Source: JBOGZI01 sp050697275 (GTDB taxonomy: Bacteria; Actinomycetota; Thermoleophilia; Solirubrobacterales; 70-9). From it: 13,142 bases of DNA. Where the stretch lies: contig JBOGZI010000240.1 in assembly GCA_050697275.1 (NCBI GenBank), positions 1 through 13,142 of the forward strand, written 5' to 3'. Positions 6,714 to 13,142 of this stretch are shown piece after piece. Under the pieces are notes generated by a model that saw nothing but the letters and a program-made list of their open reading frames with translations, searched no databases and was not told the origin of the DNA. Each line of letters starts with the position of its first letter. Within the stretch, counting starts at the first letter, position 1. Made by a program: the position numbers and the translations under genes.

Positions 6714-9224
6714 GTGGGGCGCCTCGCTTCGGCCACCGTTCTCAGCCTGCTCGTTTGCTCTCTTTCCGCCGGCGTGGCGATCGGCGCCGAGGGCGAGCAG
6801 CCCCAGCCCGCCGAGCCGCCCACGGCCTCGATGGAGGAGGTGGCGATCTCCGGCCCGAAGGACCTGGCCAGGCTCGAGCGGCTCGGGCTCGACGTCACCC
6901 ACGACGTCAGCGAGGATTCGGCGACCGTGGCGCTCTACTCGGAGGCCGATCGGGCTCTGCTCGACCGGGAGGGATTCTCCTCGCGCACCCTGATCCGCGA
7001 CCTCGCCGCGAAAAGCAGCGCCGAGCGGCTGGCCGAGGCGTCGGTGGCGGTGCCCACCGCGCTGCCAAGCGGCCGCACCACCTACCGCGTCTACGACGAC
7101 TACCTGGCCGAGATCGACCAGCTTGCCGACCAGAACCCCGACTTCGTCCGCAAGGTCGTGGTCGGCCAGTCGCTCGAGGGCCGTGAGATCGTCGGCCTCG
7201 AGATCGCCTCCGAGGTCAACCGGGAGGACGACGGGCGGCCGGTCTACGTGCAGATGGGCCTGCACCACGTCCGCGAGTGGCCCTCGGGGGAGTTCCCGAT
7301 GGAGTTCGCGATCGACCTGGTCAACGGCTACAACGACCCCGACAGCAACCAGCGAATCGTCGACCTCGTAGAGAACGCCCGTACCTTCATCCTGCCTGTG
7401 ATCAACCCCGACGGCTTCCTCGTCTCCAGGGGCGCCGCGATCAGCCCGGTGGGGGGCGGCGGCGCGATCGGCTTCGGGATCGTCGCCGGGTCGGGGGAAT
7501 ACAAGCGGAAGAACTGCCGGCCGGCGAACGCGGCGGAGGCGGCGATCCCCTGCGCCCAGCGCCCCGCCAGCTCCGGGGTGGACCTGAACCGCAACTACGG
7601 CTACTACTGGGGCGGCCCGGGCTCGAGCACGACGGCCAGCTCCGAGAGCTACCGCGGCGCCGCGCCGTTCTCGGAGCCCGAGTCCGAGGCGATGCACCGA
7701 TTCGTCTCGAAGATCCACCCGACGGTGCTGATCAGCAACCACACCTTCACCGAGAACGGCTGGTGGCTGCGGCAACCCGGCTTCAACGGCAGCTTCTTCC
7801 CCCAGGACAACGGAGCCACGACGCCCGACGAGGAGGCGATGAAGGCGCTCGGCGACGCGATGGGCGACGAGGGGATGGACAACCCGCTGCTCGGCGCGAC
7901 CGGCTGGCCCTCCGATCGCGCCTGGGAGCTGGGCGACATCACCGGGGCGACCGAGGACTGGAACTACTTCGCCCAGGGCACCTACGGCTACACGCCCGAG
8001 GCGCGCGGCACCGACTTCCATGGCCTCTACCAGGCGATGGTGATCAACGAGTACACGCGAGACCCGGCCGAGCCCGATAAGGGGGTGCGGGAGGCCTTCC
8101 TGCTCGCCGGGGAGGAGGCGTACGACGTGGACAACCATGGCGTGATCGAGGGCAGCGTGCCGCCGGGAGCGACGCTGACGCTCCACAAGGAGTTCGACGC
8201 GCCGCGCCATCCGCAGAACGGTGGCCCACCCACCCACGAGGTGCTGCACACGACCCTGGAGGGCGGCGCCGACGGCAACTACAGGTGGCACGTGATGCCC
8301 GATGACCGCCCCAAGATCCCCGACTCGCCGCTGCCTGCCGGCGACGAGACGTGGACGATGACCTGCCAGCGGCCCGGTGGCCCGGTCGGCGCTGCCGTTC
8401 AGGTCGAGGTCGCCCGCAACGAGACGGTGATCCAGGACTGGGCTGCGGCGGACGCCTGCGGCCCGCCGCCGGTCGATCCCAACGAGCCGCCCGTCGCCGA
8501 CTTCGACTTCACCCCGGATGCCCCCCAGGTCGGCGAGCAAGTCAACTTCGTCTCGACCTCAGAGGACCCCGACGGGGCGATCGACCCCAGTCAGACCACG
8601 TGGGACCTGGACAACGACGAGCAGTTCGATGACGCCAGCGGTCTCACTGCCACCCACACCTTCGATGGCCCCGGACCGCATGACGTCTCAATCCAGGTGA
8701 CCGATAACGAGAACGCCTCGGACGTCGAGACGAAGACGATCCAGGTGAGTCCCGTCGCCAACCAGCCGCCGGCGGCGGAGTTCACGATCTTCCCGTCCAA
8801 TCCCGGGGTCGGAGAAGACGTCACCTTCACCTCCACCTCCACCGACTCCGACGGCACCGTGGTCAGCCACGAGTGGGATCTCGACGCCGATGGCGGCTTC
8901 GACGATGCGCAGGGCTCCCAGGTGACCCGCGCCTTCACCGTCGCCGGCACCTACACGATCTCCCTGCGGGCAAGCGATGACGACGGAGCCTCCGGCGTCC
9001 GCACCAGGCAGCTCACGGTCGGCGTCACTCCGGCCGCCCTGCGCCCGGTGCCGCTGTCGCCGCCGAGCACGCAGGCAGGCTCGGGCGTACGCGGCGTCGA
9101 CCACTGCCAGCGGCTGCGCAATCGCCTCAAGAAGGCGAAGTCGAAGAAGCGCAAGCGGAAGATCCGACGCAACATGGGCAAGCGCGACTGCCGCAAGTCG
9201 GGCCGCAAGCGCAAGCGCAAGTAA
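6714..9224 (+). CDS. Secreted M14 zinc carboxypeptidase with two PKD domains and basic tail
   Basis: An 836-residue predicted extracellular metallo-carboxypeptidase. Signal peptide about 1-25 (SATVLSLLVCSLSAGVAIGA). Residues 40-110 look like the propeptide-like region seen in related actinobacterial enzymes. The M14 domain spans about 123-450: zinc ligands H185 and E188 (HHVREWPSGE) and H343 (SNHTF); substrate-binding R293 (GVDLNRNYG); probable catalytic E429 (GTYGYTPEA). NPDG at 231-234 is also conserved. C268 and C280 may form a disulfide in a loop insertion. A beta-rich linker (465-585) leads to two PKD domains (about 590-678 and 685-770; WDLDNDEQFDD and WDLDADGGFDD), then a basic tail between C798 and C826 with a short K/R end. 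Start: GTG, leaderless-type promoter, no Shine-Dalgarno. Substrate specificity cannot be read. It shares its tail type with the CSLREA protein upstream. Confidence 0.92.
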   Translation: MGRLASATVLSLLVCSLSAGVAIGAEGEQPQPAEPPTASMEEVAISGPKDLARLERLGLDVTHDVSEDSATVALYSEADRALLDREGFSSRTLIRDLAAKSSAERLAEASVAVPTALPSGRTTYRVYDDYLAEIDQLADQNPDFVRKVVVGQSLEGREIVGLEIASEVNREDDGRPVYVQMGLHHVREWPSGEFPMEFAIDLVNGYNDPDSNQRIVDLVENARTFILPVINPDGFLVSRGAAISPVGGGGAIGFGIVAGSGEYKRKNCRPANAAEAAIPCAQRPASSGVDLNRNYGYYWGGPGSSTTASSESYRGAAPFSEPESEAMHRFVSKIHPTVLISNHTFTENGWWLRQPGFNGSFFPQDNGATTPDEEAMKALGDAMGDEGMDNPLLGATGWPSDRAWELGDITGATEDWNYFAQGTYGYTPEARGTDFHGLYQAMVINEYTRDPAEPDKGVREAFLLAGEEAYDVDNHGVIEGSVPPGATLTLHKEFDAPRHPQNGGPPTHEVLHTTLEGGADGNYRWHVMPDDRPKIPDSPLPAGDETWTMTCQRPGGPVGAAVQVEVARNETVIQDWAAADACGPPPVDPNEPPVADFDFTPDAPQVGEQVNFVSTSEDPDGAIDPSQTTWDLDNDEQFDDASGLTATHTFDGPGPHDVSIQVTDNENASDVETKTIQVSPVANQPPAAEFTIFPSNPGVGEDVTFTSTSTDSDGTVVSHEWDLDADGGFDDAQGSQVTRAFTVAGTYTISLRASDDDGASGVRTRQLTVGVTPAALRPVPLSPPSTQAGSGVRGVDHCQRLRNRLKKAKSKKRKRKIRRNMGKRDCRKSGRKRKRK
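9105..9221 (+). other. Cys-bounded basic C-terminal tail, copy 2
   Basis: Residues 798-836 of the carboxypeptidase: C798, then LRNRLKKAK in the same register as the CSLREA tail, a Lys/Arg stretch with I816 and M821, then C826 and a ten-residue basic end. There are 27 residues between the cysteines, seven fewer than in copy 1, with no Gly break. The preceding segment is Pro/Ser/Ala-rich. Function is unknown; a charge-based wall anchor or sorting signal is inferred. Confidence 0.6.
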
Positions 9225-9258
9225 CAGCCTGTTACAAGCATCGTCCGCCCGGCATACT
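9221..9258 (+). promoter_or_regulatory. ndh promoter with inverted repeat over the -35
   Basis: GTTACA (9231-9236), a 16-base spacer and CATACT (9253-9258) form a plausible promoter, ending 6 bases before the ndh ATG. A perfect inverted repeat GTAACA-GCC-TGTTAC (9221-9235) covers the -35 and includes the stop codon of the carboxypeptidase gene. It looks like a repressor operator; the regulator is unknown. It is not a typical terminator because there is no T-run after it. Confidence 0.45.
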
Positions 9259-9264
9259 GGGCTG

Positions 9265-10578
9265 ATGGCCTGGAACGTGGTGATCGCCGGTGGCGGATTC
9301 GGCGGTGCTCGCTGCGCCCGCGAGCTCGAGCGCCATCTGCCGAAGCAGTCGGCCCGCCTGGTCGTGGTCAACGACGTCAACTTCATGCTCTACACGCCGT
9401 TCCTGCCCGAGGCGGCGGCCGGGATGCTCGAGCCTCGCCACGTCGTCACCCCGCTGCGGGAGATCCTGAGGCGGGCGAACCTGCGGCTCGGCGCGGTGAC
9501 CGGGCATGACCCGGCAGCGCGCACGGTCGAGCTCCGGACCCACGAGGGGGAGACCGAGGAGCTCCGCTACGACCAGCTGGTGCTCGCGGTCGGATCGGTC
9601 TCCCGGACCGTGCCCGTGCCCGGCCTCGAGCGGCACGCGATCGGCTTCAAGAGCCTCGCCGACGCGATCTGGCTGCGGAACCACGTGATCGAGACGCTCG
9701 AGATGGCGAACGCGACCGAGGACGCCGCGCGCCGCGAGCAGCTGCTCACCTACGTCTTCGTCGGGGGCGGCTACGCCGGGCTGGAGGCGCTCGCTGAGCT
9801 CCAGGACTTCGCCGCCGACGCGATGGACCGCTACCCCCGGGCGCGGCTACACGGGATGCGCTGGATCCTGGTGGAGGCGACCGAGCGGGTGCTTCCGGAG
9901 ATCGACCAGCGGCTGGCGGACTACGCGGTGCGCCTGCTCAAGGGGCGCGGGATCGAGATCCGGCTCGGAACCACCCTTGATGCGGTCGAAGCGGACCGGG
10001 CCACGCTCTCGACCGGAGAGACGGTCCCGACGCGTACAGTGGTCTGGACCGCGGGGGTGAGGGCTCATCCCAGCCTCACCCGCCTCTCGGTTCCCCTGGA
10101 CGAGAAGGGACGCGTCAAGGTTGACGACCAGCTGCGGGTCGAGGGCGCCGACGGGGTCTGGGCCCTCGGCGACTGCGCCGCGGTGCCCGATCCGGGCGGC
10201 GGCCTCGCCCCGCCGACCGCCCAACACTCGCTGCGCCAGGCGAAGGTGGTGGCCGCGAACATCTCGAACGCGATCGCCGGCGAGTCGCCGGTCAGCTACC
10301 GCTACTCGAGCCGCACCGCCTTCGTCAACCTGGGCCGGTACAAGGCGGTGGGGCGGATCGGCGGCCGGACCTTCTCCGGCTTTCCCGCCTGGTGGATGGC
10401 CCGCACCTACCACCTGAGCCAGATCCCCGGAGCCTTCCGCAAGCTCCGGGCGGTGATCGACTGGACGGTCAGCCTGCCGTTCCAGCGGGACCTCTCTGAG
10501 GTCGGCTCGATTGGGCACCCCCGTCCGCTGCGTGCCGAGGAGTACGAGTCGGGCGGCTCGCACCGTCCGATCGCCTAG
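9265..10578 (+). CDS. ndh: Type II NADH:quinone oxidoreductase family (NAD(P)/FAD-dependent)
   Basis: A 437-residue single-subunit flavoprotein of the NDH-2 family, which passes electrons from NADH to quinone at the membrane face without pumping protons. FAD-binding Rossmann motif at the N-terminus (VVIAGGGFGGARCARELE, residues 5-22), NAD-binding motif VFVGGGYAGLEALAEL in the middle, VVWTAGVRAHP, the FAD-contact segment GVWALGDCAAVPD, and the quinone-site signature PTAQHSLRQAKVVAANI. The C-terminal region LGRYKAVGRIGGRTFSGF, then AWWMARTYHLSQIPG and DWTVSLPFQRDLSE, is the amphipathic membrane-binding part typical of actinobacterial members. The frame stays open upstream to 8977, but that part overlaps the carboxypeptidase gene and is shadow; ATG 9265 precedes the Rossmann strand directly. 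A related quinone or sulfide reductase role cannot be excluded. Confidence 0.88.
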   Translation: MAWNVVIAGGGFGGARCARELERHLPKQSARLVVVNDVNFMLYTPFLPEAAAGMLEPRHVVTPLREILRRANLRLGAVTGHDPAARTVELRTHEGETEELRYDQLVLAVGSVSRTVPVPGLERHAIGFKSLADAIWLRNHVIETLEMANATEDAARREQLLTYVFVGGGYAGLEALAELQDFAADAMDRYPRARLHGMRWILVEATERVLPEIDQRLADYAVRLLKGRGIEIRLGTTLDAVEADRATLSTGETVPTRTVVWTAGVRAHPSLTRLSVPLDEKGRVKVDDQLRVEGADGVWALGDCAAVPDPGGGLAPPTAQHSLRQAKVVAANISNAIAGESPVSYRYSSRTAFVNLGRYKAVGRIGGRTFSGFPAWWMARTYHLSQIPGAFRKLRAVIDWTVSLPFQRDLSEVGSIGHPRPLRAEEYESGGSHRPIA

Positions 10579-10586
10579 GGCACGCG

Positions 10587-10868
10587 ATGTCCGGCGCGCC
10601 ATACCTGATCATCGCGGTCGCCTTCGGGCTGGCGACGGGGATCATCGGGAGGGCGAAGGGGAGCTCCTTCTTCATCTGGCTTCTGATTGGGACGGTGCTC
10701 CCGATCCTCGGCCTGATCGCGGTGATCCTCTACCGCTCGGAGCGCGAAGAGCCGGCGCGCCGCTGCCCGGCCTGCAACAACGTGGTGAAGCTCTACGTCC
10801 AGGTCTGCCCCCGCTGCGGCACCGACCTCTACCTGCCCGATCCCTCCGAGGTGCGGCAGCCGCGCTGA
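10587..10868 (+). CDS. Two-helix membrane protein with C-terminal zinc ribbon
   Basis: A 93-residue protein with hydrophobic segments at about residues 5-20 (PYLIIAVAFGLATGII) and 28-49 (FFIWLLIGTVLPILGLIAVILY), joined by a short basic loop GRAKGS. A cytoplasmic-type zinc ribbon follows, with C60-x2-C63 (CPAC) and C74-x2-C77 (CPRC). Similar small membrane/zinc-ribbon proteins are common in actinobacteria with no assigned function. It begins 8 bases after the ndh stop with AGGG about 6 bases before its ATG, so it is probably cotranscribed and coupled to ndh. A role in assembling or regulating the dehydrogenase at the membrane is only a guess from position. Confidence 0.82.
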   Translation: MSGAPYLIIAVAFGLATGIIGRAKGSSFFIWLLIGTVLPILGLIAVILYRSEREEPARRCPACNNVVKLYVQVCPRCGTDLYLPDPSEVRQPR

Positions 10869-10883
10869 GGCGCCGGCGTGGCG

Positions 10884-11103
10884 CTACTCGGCCTCGGCCG
10901 GCAACCCGGCCGCCTCGAGCCCCTCGTCCCGCTCCCGGACGCTTTCGATCCGGATCACGCGCTCGCCGCGGAAGGTCCACACCTGGTAGTAGCCCATCTC
11001 CACGGGGACCCCGCTTCCCGGGCCGGTGGCGCTTTGCCTGACCCGGACGACCACGCTGTCACCGGCGCCGATGAACTCCTCGCCGGAGGCCGCGGTCCCG
11101 CGG
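10884..11103 (-). pseudogene. C-terminal remnant of a SnoaL-like (NTF2-fold) protein
   Basis: Hand translation of the minus strand from 11087 down to TAG at 10884-10886 gives about 67 residues, including SGEEFIGAGDSVVVRVRQS, GPGSGVPVEMGYYQVWTFRG and RVIRIESVRERDEGLEAAGL. This is the classic C-terminal half of SnoaL-like/DUF4440 proteins of the NTF2 fold: the SGV-E-YYQVWTFR-G-I-RIE strands and the final DREEALEAAGL-like helix. The N-terminal half is missing: upstream the frame runs into the end of the glycosyltransferase gene and hits TGA at 11202-11204, with no ATG or GTG in a sensible place (the only ATG, at 10997, is inside the fold). Codon composition is still gene-like, so the loss may be recent. 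It lies immediately downstream of the glycosyltransferase stop. Confidence 0.6.
10895..10912. terminator. Possible hairpin between convergent genes
   Basis: CGGCCGG-CAAC-CCGGCCG is a perfect 7-bp all-GC stem with a four-base loop. It lies just after the zinc-ribbon gene and inside the 3' end of the SnoaL-like remnant. It could slow transcription from both sides. There is no T-run, so intrinsic termination is uncertain, and it may simply reflect coding sequence. Confidence 0.3.
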
Positions 11104-12171
11104 CTACCGCAGCCAGGTGCGGACGATCGCGTTGGTGAAGCCGAGGCCGTAGCGGACCACCGCCGGCTTCTTGGAGTGGCCGTGGAGGCGCTTCTGCACG
11201 GTCACCGGGACCTCCATGGCGGGGATGCCGCGCTTGATCGCCTCGATCAGGAACTCGGAGGTGTGGAACTGCTCCTGGCGCAGCACCAGCGAGGGCAGCA
11301 CGCTGGTGCGCACGGCCCGGTAGCCGTTCGAGCAGTCCGAGACCCTGGTGCGGGTGATCAGCGAGACGATGCGGTTGAAGAAGACGATCCCCAGCTCTCG
11401 GGCGCGGGCGTTCGGCTCGGCCTCGCCGAGCACCCGCGAGCCGTGCGCGACATCCACCTCGTCGTCGAGCACGGGCTTCACCAGCTTCTCCATCTCGGCG
11501 GGGACGTGCTGGCCGTCTGCGTCGAGGGTCACCACCACCAGCGCTCCGGACTCCGCCATCAGCCGGTAGCCGGTCCGCACCGCCGCGCCCCCGCCGCGGT
11601 TGATCACGTGGCGGGCGACGATCGCGCCCGCCTTCCCCGCCTCCTCGCCGGTGTCGTCGCGTGAGCCGTCGTCGACGACGAGCACGGCCGTCTCCTCGCC
11701 GCAGACCCGCTCGGGGATCTGCCGGATGACCGACCCGATGCTCTCGGCCTCGTTGTAGGCGGGGATGACCACCGCAACCTTGTCGCGGAAGCGCTCCGGA
11801 AGCCGCGTCGCCTTGAACTCCTCCCAGGCGATTCCCTCCAACAGCGCCGAGAGCTGCTGGTTCATCCGCGAGCTCTCGGTCAACGCTCGCAGCACGAGCA
11901 GGAACAAGATGGCGATGGCGATGACCGCGAGGCCGAGGATGCGCCCGCCGTTGCCGCGCTCGAAGGCGAAGGCCTCCAGCACCGCGTCGAGCAGCTCCGT
12001 CCCGGAGACCACCATGAGCCCGAGACCCCCGAAGATCGCCAGCAGGACCGCCCCGTTGGAGAGCGAGTGCCGCCGCCAGATCGCGAAGGCGACCAGGGCG
12101 ACGGCGAAGACCAGCCCGGCGGCGCGCAGCGCGCTCAGCTCGGGCGGAAAGATGGAGGCGATGATTCCCAC
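11104..12171 (-). CDS. Membrane-anchored family 2 glycosyltransferase with DUF2304-like N-terminal domain
   Basis: A 355-residue protein. Residues 14-95 hold three hydrophobic segments (about 14-31, 41-57, 79-95), followed by a helical linker LRALTESSRMNQQLSALLEG; this resembles the DUF2304 domain, usually a separate small protein beside polyprenyl-phosphate glycosyltransferases. Residues 130-355 are a GT-A fold GT2 enzyme of the dolichol-phosphate-mannose-synthase-like type: VVIPAYNEAESI, LVVDDGSRDDT, NRGGGAAVRTGYRLM, the metal-binding DADG (217-220), DCSNGYRAVR and the C-terminal EVPVTVQKRLHGHSKK. It probably transfers a sugar from a nucleotide donor to a lipid-linked acceptor at the cytoplasmic membrane face; donor and acceptor are unknown. 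Start: GTG at 12171 with TATCCT 10 bases upstream and no Shine-Dalgarno. It is divergent from the sulfoquinovose synthase gene across 80 bases. Confidence 0.88.
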   Translation of the reverse strand: MGIIASIFPPELSALRAAGLVFAVALVAFAIWRRHSLSNGAVLLAIFGGLGLMVVSGTELLDAVLEAFAFERGNGGRILGLAVIAIAILFLLVLRALTESSRMNQQLSALLEGIAWEEFKATRLPERFRDKVAVVIPAYNEAESIGSVIRQIPERVCGEETAVLVVDDGSRDDTGEEAGKAGAIVARHVINRGGGAAVRTGYRLMAESGALVVVTLDADGQHVPAEMEKLVKPVLDDEVDVAHGSRVLGEAEPNARARELGIVFFNRIVSLITRTRVSDCSNGYRAVRTSVLPSLVLRQEQFHTSEFLIEAIKRGIPAMEVPVTVQKRLHGHSKKPAVVRYGLGFTNAIVRTWLR

Positions 12172-12181
12172 GGGCGGCGGG

Positions 12182-12187
12182 AGGATA
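12182..12187 (-). promoter_or_regulatory. Putative -10 box (TATCCT) for the glycosyltransferase
   Basis: TATCCT on the minus strand lies 10 bases before the GTG start. A TTGGCG-like -35 (12203-12208) is present with a short 15-base spacer. The 80-base divergent region holds this and the sqdB promoter, and nothing else evident. Confidence 0.4.
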
Positions 12188-12234
12188 GCCCCGAGGCCCC
12201 CGCGCCAACGAACCTCAGATGCCGCCCGAGCCGC

Positions 12235-12240
12235 TACCCT
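12235..12240 (+). promoter_or_regulatory. Putative -10 box (TACCCT) for the sulfoquinovose synthase gene
   Basis: TACCCT ends 11 bases before the ATG at 12252. It fits TANNNT and would give a leader of only a few bases. No -35 and no Shine-Dalgarno are recognisable. Confidence 0.35.
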
Positions 12241-12251
12241 GCCGTCCCTCT

Positions 12252-13142
12252 ATGCGCGTCCTGATCCTCGGGGGCGACGGTTATCTGGGCTGGCCGACCG
12301 CGATGCGCTTGTCCGCACGCGGCCACGAGGTCTCCGTCGTCGACAACTTCTCCCGCCGGCGCTGGCACGCCAAGCACGGCACCGACTCGCTCACCCCGAT
12401 CCGCCCCCTCGAGGAGCGGATCGAGGCCTGGCGCGAGGTCTCCGGCAAGACCATCCGCCCCTACGAGGGCGCGATCGAGGATCCGGGCTTCCTCGAGGAG
12501 GTGATCGTCGAGGCCCGCCCCGAGGCGGTCGTCCACTACGGCGAGCAGCCCTCGGCGCCGTACTCGATGGCGAGCCGCGAGCAGGCGGCGGAGACCCAGT
12601 ACACCAACGTGATCGGGACCCTCAACCTGCTCTGGTTCCTGCGCGAGCACGCCCCCGAATGTCATCTCGTGAAGCTCGGGACGATGGGCGAGTACGGGAC
12701 CCCGAACATCGACATCGAGGAGGGGTTCATCGAGATCGAGCACAAGGGCCGCAAGGACACCCTGCCCTTCCCGAAGCTGCCGGGCTCGCTCTACCACTGC
12801 TCCAAGGTCCACGACTCGACCAACCTGCACTTCGCCTGTCGGATCTGGGGCCTGTGGGCGACCGACCTCAACCAGGGGGTCGTCTACGGCGTCGAGACCG
12901 AGGAGACCGCCCGCGACGACCGCCTCGTCACCCGCTTCGACTACGACGAGATCTTCGGCACCGTCCTCAACCGCTTCTGCCTGCAGGCGGTGATCGGCCA
13001 CCCGCTGACCGTCTACGGGTCGGGCGGCCAGACCCGCGGCTTCCTCAACATCCGCGACACGATCCAGTGCGTGGAGCTCGCAGCCGAGAACCCGGCCGAC
13101 CGGGGCGACTTCCGCGTCTTCAACCAGTTCACCGAGCAGTTC
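12252..13142 (+). CDS. sqdB: UDP-sulfoquinovose synthase (SQD1/SqdB family), 3' end outside window
   Basis: The first 297 residues of an extended SDR enzyme that makes UDP-sulfoquinovose from UDP-glucose and sulfite using tightly bound NAD. The Rossmann motif reads LILGGDGYLGWPTAMRL (4-20). Family-specific blocks are LTPIRPLEERIEAWREVSGK, HYGEQPSAPYSM, HLVKLGTMGEYGTPNIDIEE, KVHDSTNLHFACRIWGLWAT, DLNQGVVYGVETEETA, RFDYDEIFGTVLNRFCLQA, GHPLTVYGSGGQTRGFLNIR and FRVFNQFTEQF, all close to plant and cyanobacterial SQD1. Catalytic T144, Y181 and K185 sit one position off the Arabidopsis numbering (T145, Y182, K186), so the active site is complete. About 90-100 residues are missing at the window edge. 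The product feeds sulfolipid (SQDG) or, as in some archaea, sulfoquinovose-containing glycans; the gene beyond the edge would tell which. Confidence 0.95.
   Translation, partial: MRVLILGGDGYLGWPTAMRLSARGHEVSVVDNFSRRRWHAKHGTDSLTPIRPLEERIEAWREVSGKTIRPYEGAIEDPGFLEEVIVEARPEAVVHYGEQPSAPYSMASREQAAETQYTNVIGTLNLLWFLREHAPECHLVKLGTMGEYGTPNIDIEEGFIEIEHKGRKDTLPFPKLPGSLYHCSKVHDSTNLHFACRIWGLWATDLNQGVVYGVETEETARDDRLVTRFDYDEIFGTVLNRFCLQAVIGHPLTVYGSGGQTRGFLNIRDTIQCVELAAENPADRGDFRVFNQFTEQF

Noticed and set aside
6699..8540. Long minus-strand open frame (613 codons) opposite the carboxypeptidase
   Set aside because: The plus strand carries complete M14 zinc-ligand and PKD motifs; the minus frame is Arg/Gly/Ala-rich low complexity typical of antisense frames in GC-rich genes.
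8977..9264. Upstream extension of the ndh frame by 96 codons
   Set aside because: It overlaps the carboxypeptidase gene out of frame and encodes Arg/Ser-rich sequence with no FAD-protein character; ATG 9265 starts right before the Rossmann motif.
10955..12208. Minus-strand 417-codon frame overlapping the glycosyltransferase
   Set aside because: It is a shadow in another frame; the GT2 motifs (PAYNE, DDGS, DADG) all lie in the 11104-12171 frame.
12234..13001. Minus-strand 255-codon frame opposite the sulfoquinovose synthase gene
   Set aside because: SQD1-family motifs are continuous on the plus strand; the antisense frame has no recognisable features.

Overview
The window is high-GC bacterial DNA, almost entirely coding. 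It looks like an actinobacterium, most likely of the Thermoleophilia/Solirubrobacterales type. That placement is inferred from GC-rich codon use, actinobacterial-type -10 boxes placed directly before start codons, the gatC-gatA-gatB layout, and large secreted proteins ending in lysine/arginine-rich tails. No rRNA, tRNA, insertion sequence, phage gene or CRISPR array was seen.

Layout. At the left edge (minus strand) lies a small integral membrane protein, and beyond it a fragment that reads like the N-terminus of an oxidoreductase running off the window. Divergent from these is a 911-residue secreted CSLREA protein with a beta-helix, RTX-like calcium-binding repeats, a 15-proline spacer and a basic cysteine-bounded tail. 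Next is the housekeeping operon gatC-gatA-gatB, the glutamyl/aspartyl-tRNA amidotransferase. It is followed by a secreted M14 zinc carboxypeptidase with two PKD domains and a second copy of the same kind of basic tail. Then come a type II NADH dehydrogenase and, 8 bases later, a 93-residue membrane/zinc-ribbon protein. Converging on these from the right (minus strand) are a decayed SnoaL-like (NTF2-fold) gene fragment, visible only by hand translation, and a glycosyltransferase 2 gene carrying a DUF2304-like membrane domain. Divergent from the glycosyltransferase is a UDP-sulfoquinovose synthase gene (SQD1/SqdB family) that runs off the right edge.

How the genes relate. GatCAB is a single complex. 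The CSLREA protein and the carboxypeptidase are unrelated in their main domains but end in a shared module: C-x2-L-R-x-R-L-K-K-A-K, then a Lys/Arg-rich stretch, then a second Cys. This is the best candidate for an undescribed element here, possibly a surface-retention tail used where other bacteria carry PEP-CTERM or LPXTG signals. The sulfoquinovose synthase and the membrane glycosyltransferase share an 80-bp divergent promoter region and may both serve glycolipid or surface-glycan synthesis; this is inference.

Regulation. Six genes have a TANNNT-like -10 hexamer 6-11 bases before the start codon and no clear Shine-Dalgarno sequence, which suggests leaderless transcription. The CSLREA gene and gatB instead have clear GGAGG sites. 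The ndh promoter carries a perfect 6-3-6 inverted repeat over its -35 region.
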